NCBI GenBank assembly: GCA_030446525.1
Contig: JAUJNC010000056.1
Span: 1-35,939 of the forward strand
DNA length: 35,939 bases
Direction: 5' to 3'
Origin: Armatimonadaceae bacterium
GTDB taxonomy: Bacteria > Armatimonadota > Armatimonadia > Armatimonadales > Armatimonadaceae
Part shown: piece after piece, positions 35,256 to 35,939 of the stretch
How the letters are laid out: every line of letters begins with the position of its first letter
Position numbering within the stretch: the first letter of the stretch is position 1
Translations under genes and position numbers: made by a program
The notes under the pieces: generated by a model
The model's database searches: none
The model's input: only the letters and a program-made list of their open reading frames with translations
Told to the model about the DNA's origin: nothing

Positions 35256-35438
35256 ACGGTTTTATTTCCTTGCTTGCCATCCGGAAGCCGTTGTCGATCG
35301 GCTCCGGCATCTTAGAGTCGAAGCCCTTGACGCTCTTCCAGAGGATTTGGTTCAACAGCCGGGTGCATTTCCCCATGCTGTCCGGGGTGTCGAGCTTAAG
35401 TGCATTGTTGTGCCTCCGTCCTGCTCCAGTAACAACGC
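35256..35438 (-). other. Upstream region of the prepilin gene with a coding-like remnant
   Basis: No complete gene. On the minus strand one frame reads MGKCTRLLNQILWKSVKGFD before the prepilin start. LNQILWKSVKG resembles the end of phosphoesterase-type proteins (LNRILW-S-KG), so this may be the last few codons of a lost gene. There is no stop in that frame before it enters the prepilin gene. Confidence 0.3.
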
Positions 35439-35471
35439 GCGAAGCCCCTGGCGAACTGCCAGGGGCTTCGC
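35439..35471 (-). terminator. Perfect hairpin, probable terminator
   Basis: GCGAAGCCCCTGGC (35439-35452), loop of five, perfect 14-base complement (35458-35471). It lies nine bases after the stop at 35481. The T-tract is weak on both strands. Confidence 0.55.
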
Positions 35472-35480
35472 ATTTGCCTG

Positions 35481-35675
35481 TCACGGCAGCCGCGCCGGAT
35501 CAAAGCATTTACCGGGTCCGACATCCGGCGGCGGGCAATGGGGATTGCAGTCCGTCCAGGCGATCATCCACGGGACCACGTTGTCCGCGCTGCGCGTGAG
35601 GAGCTGCTGCCAGCCGATGTTTTTGGCGTTGCCATCCGCAAAGACCACGTTGCACCGTCCGAAGTGGCCGTTCAT
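35481..35675 (-). pseudogene. C-terminal fragment of a second H-X9-DG prepilin-like protein
   Basis: 64 codons: GHFGRCNVVFADGNAKNIGW is the H-X9-DG end of a pseudopilin, followed by WMIAWTDCNPHCPP and a stop. The first 150 or more residues, including the prepilin signal, are missing: the fragment begins at an ATG that overlaps the TGA of the sulfatase gene (ATGA). It has no ribosome site of its own. Either a deletion fused a pilin tail to the sulfatase end, or a base slip hides a read-through. Confidence 0.6.
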
Positions 35676-35939
35676 CGGCGCGGGGCGCCCCGCCTCGCCG
35701 TCGGAGCTTTCTCCACTATCGGACTGGCGTCCATCCCTGGTGGCATCCCTTTATCCAGCAGGCGTCTCATCTCGGCGACCAACTGGGAGTGTCTGTCGTC
35801 CTTTGCTAGATTGCGGTATTCTTTGGGATCGTTGGCGTGGTCGTAAAGCTCCACGCCGTCTTTTGTGTCGTTCCACTCGGTGTAGCGGTAGCGCTCGGTG
35901 CGCACGGACTTGCCCCAGATGCCGCCGCGCCGGACCACG
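35672..35939 (-). CDS. Sulfatase C-terminus (5' part outside the window)
   Basis: The last 88 residues of a sulfatase of the iduronate-2-sulfatase type: [38 protein letters not shown] and [15 protein letters not shown] are the standard end of the family. The active-site CxPSR region would be further upstream, outside the window. The enzyme hydrolyses sulfate esters, probably of polysaccharides, and must carry formylglycine, which the maturase at 8750-10129 could install. The final residues ([15 protein letters not shown]) extend past the usual end and lead into a pilin fragment. Confidence 0.85.
   Translation of the reverse strand, partial: VVRRGGIWGKSVRTERYRYTEWNDTKDGVELYDHANDPKEYRNLAKDDRHSQLVAEMRRLLDKGMPPGMDASPIVEKAPTARRGAPRR

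Overview
The window is high-GC bacterial DNA that most resembles a member of the Armatimonadota. This is inferred from gene content, not from a marker phylogeny. The clues are type IV prepilin-like proteins with a C-terminal H-X9-DG motif, a PEP-CTERM protein, Tat-exported Gfo/Idh oxidoreductases, an anaerobic sulfatase maturase beside a sulfatase end, and a sugar ABC transporter. Together they suggest a saprophyte living on complex or sulfated polysaccharides. The chromosomal origin lies inside the window: dnaA (about 23.6-25.3 kb) is followed directly by a cluster of six perfect DnaA boxes.

Reading frames are broken in about two thirds of the genes, usually by single-base slips that leave conserved protein sequence on both sides. 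Because dnaA and pcrA/uvrD are also broken, most slips are probably residual sequencing or assembly errors rather than real pseudogenes. Frameshifted genes are therefore given as one CDS spanning all fragments, and only clear truncated remnants are called pseudogenes.

Layout. 0-3.5 kb: a DUF4178 zinc-ribbon protein (cut by the window edge) divergent from a large secreted HExxH protein. 3.5-5.3 kb: an accessory patch with a 231-bp MITE flanked by a CTAG target duplication, gene debris, and a two-gene cassette (small protein plus retropepsin-like protease). 5.4-6.2 kb: a DUF2071 gene. 6.2-11.2 kb, minus strand: a ribose-type ABC transporter operon (binding protein, ATPase, permease) with a radical-SAM sulfatase maturase inserted between binding protein and ATPase. 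11.4-15.3 kb: a glycine-zipper protein, an SDR, a Gfo/Idh oxidoreductase, a ThuA-like protein and a small membrane protein. 15.3-18.9 kb: a zinc-finger protein, a second and intact protease cassette lying between a truncated copy of an oxidoreductase 3' end and the full gene, then that Gfo/Idh gene and an enolase-superfamily dehydratase/racemase. 19-23.1 kb: a secreted Gln-rich protein, an SPFH-GYF_2 protein, a zinc-ribbon membrane protein and endonuclease V. 23.5-28.1 kb: dnaA, oriC, and a GAF histidine kinase with its response regulator. 28.2-30.5 kb: a matrixin-like metalloprotease lipoprotein, two small proteins and a PEP-CTERM protein. 30.7-36 kb: PcrA/UvrD helicase, a LOG-family nucleotide hydrolase, a PhyH dioxygenase, prepilin-like proteins and a sulfatase C-terminus.

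The sulfatase at the right edge needs a formylglycine-generating enzyme, and the radical-SAM maturase can supply it. That maturase shares a transcription unit with a sugar importer, and Gfo/Idh, ThuA and enolase-superfamily genes lie nearby. The set reads as capture and oxidation of sugars released from polysaccharide. Several genes (865, 10129, 30690) have a -35/-10 pair so close to the start codon that they are probably transcribed without a leader. The least understood elements are the two small-protein/retropepsin cassettes.
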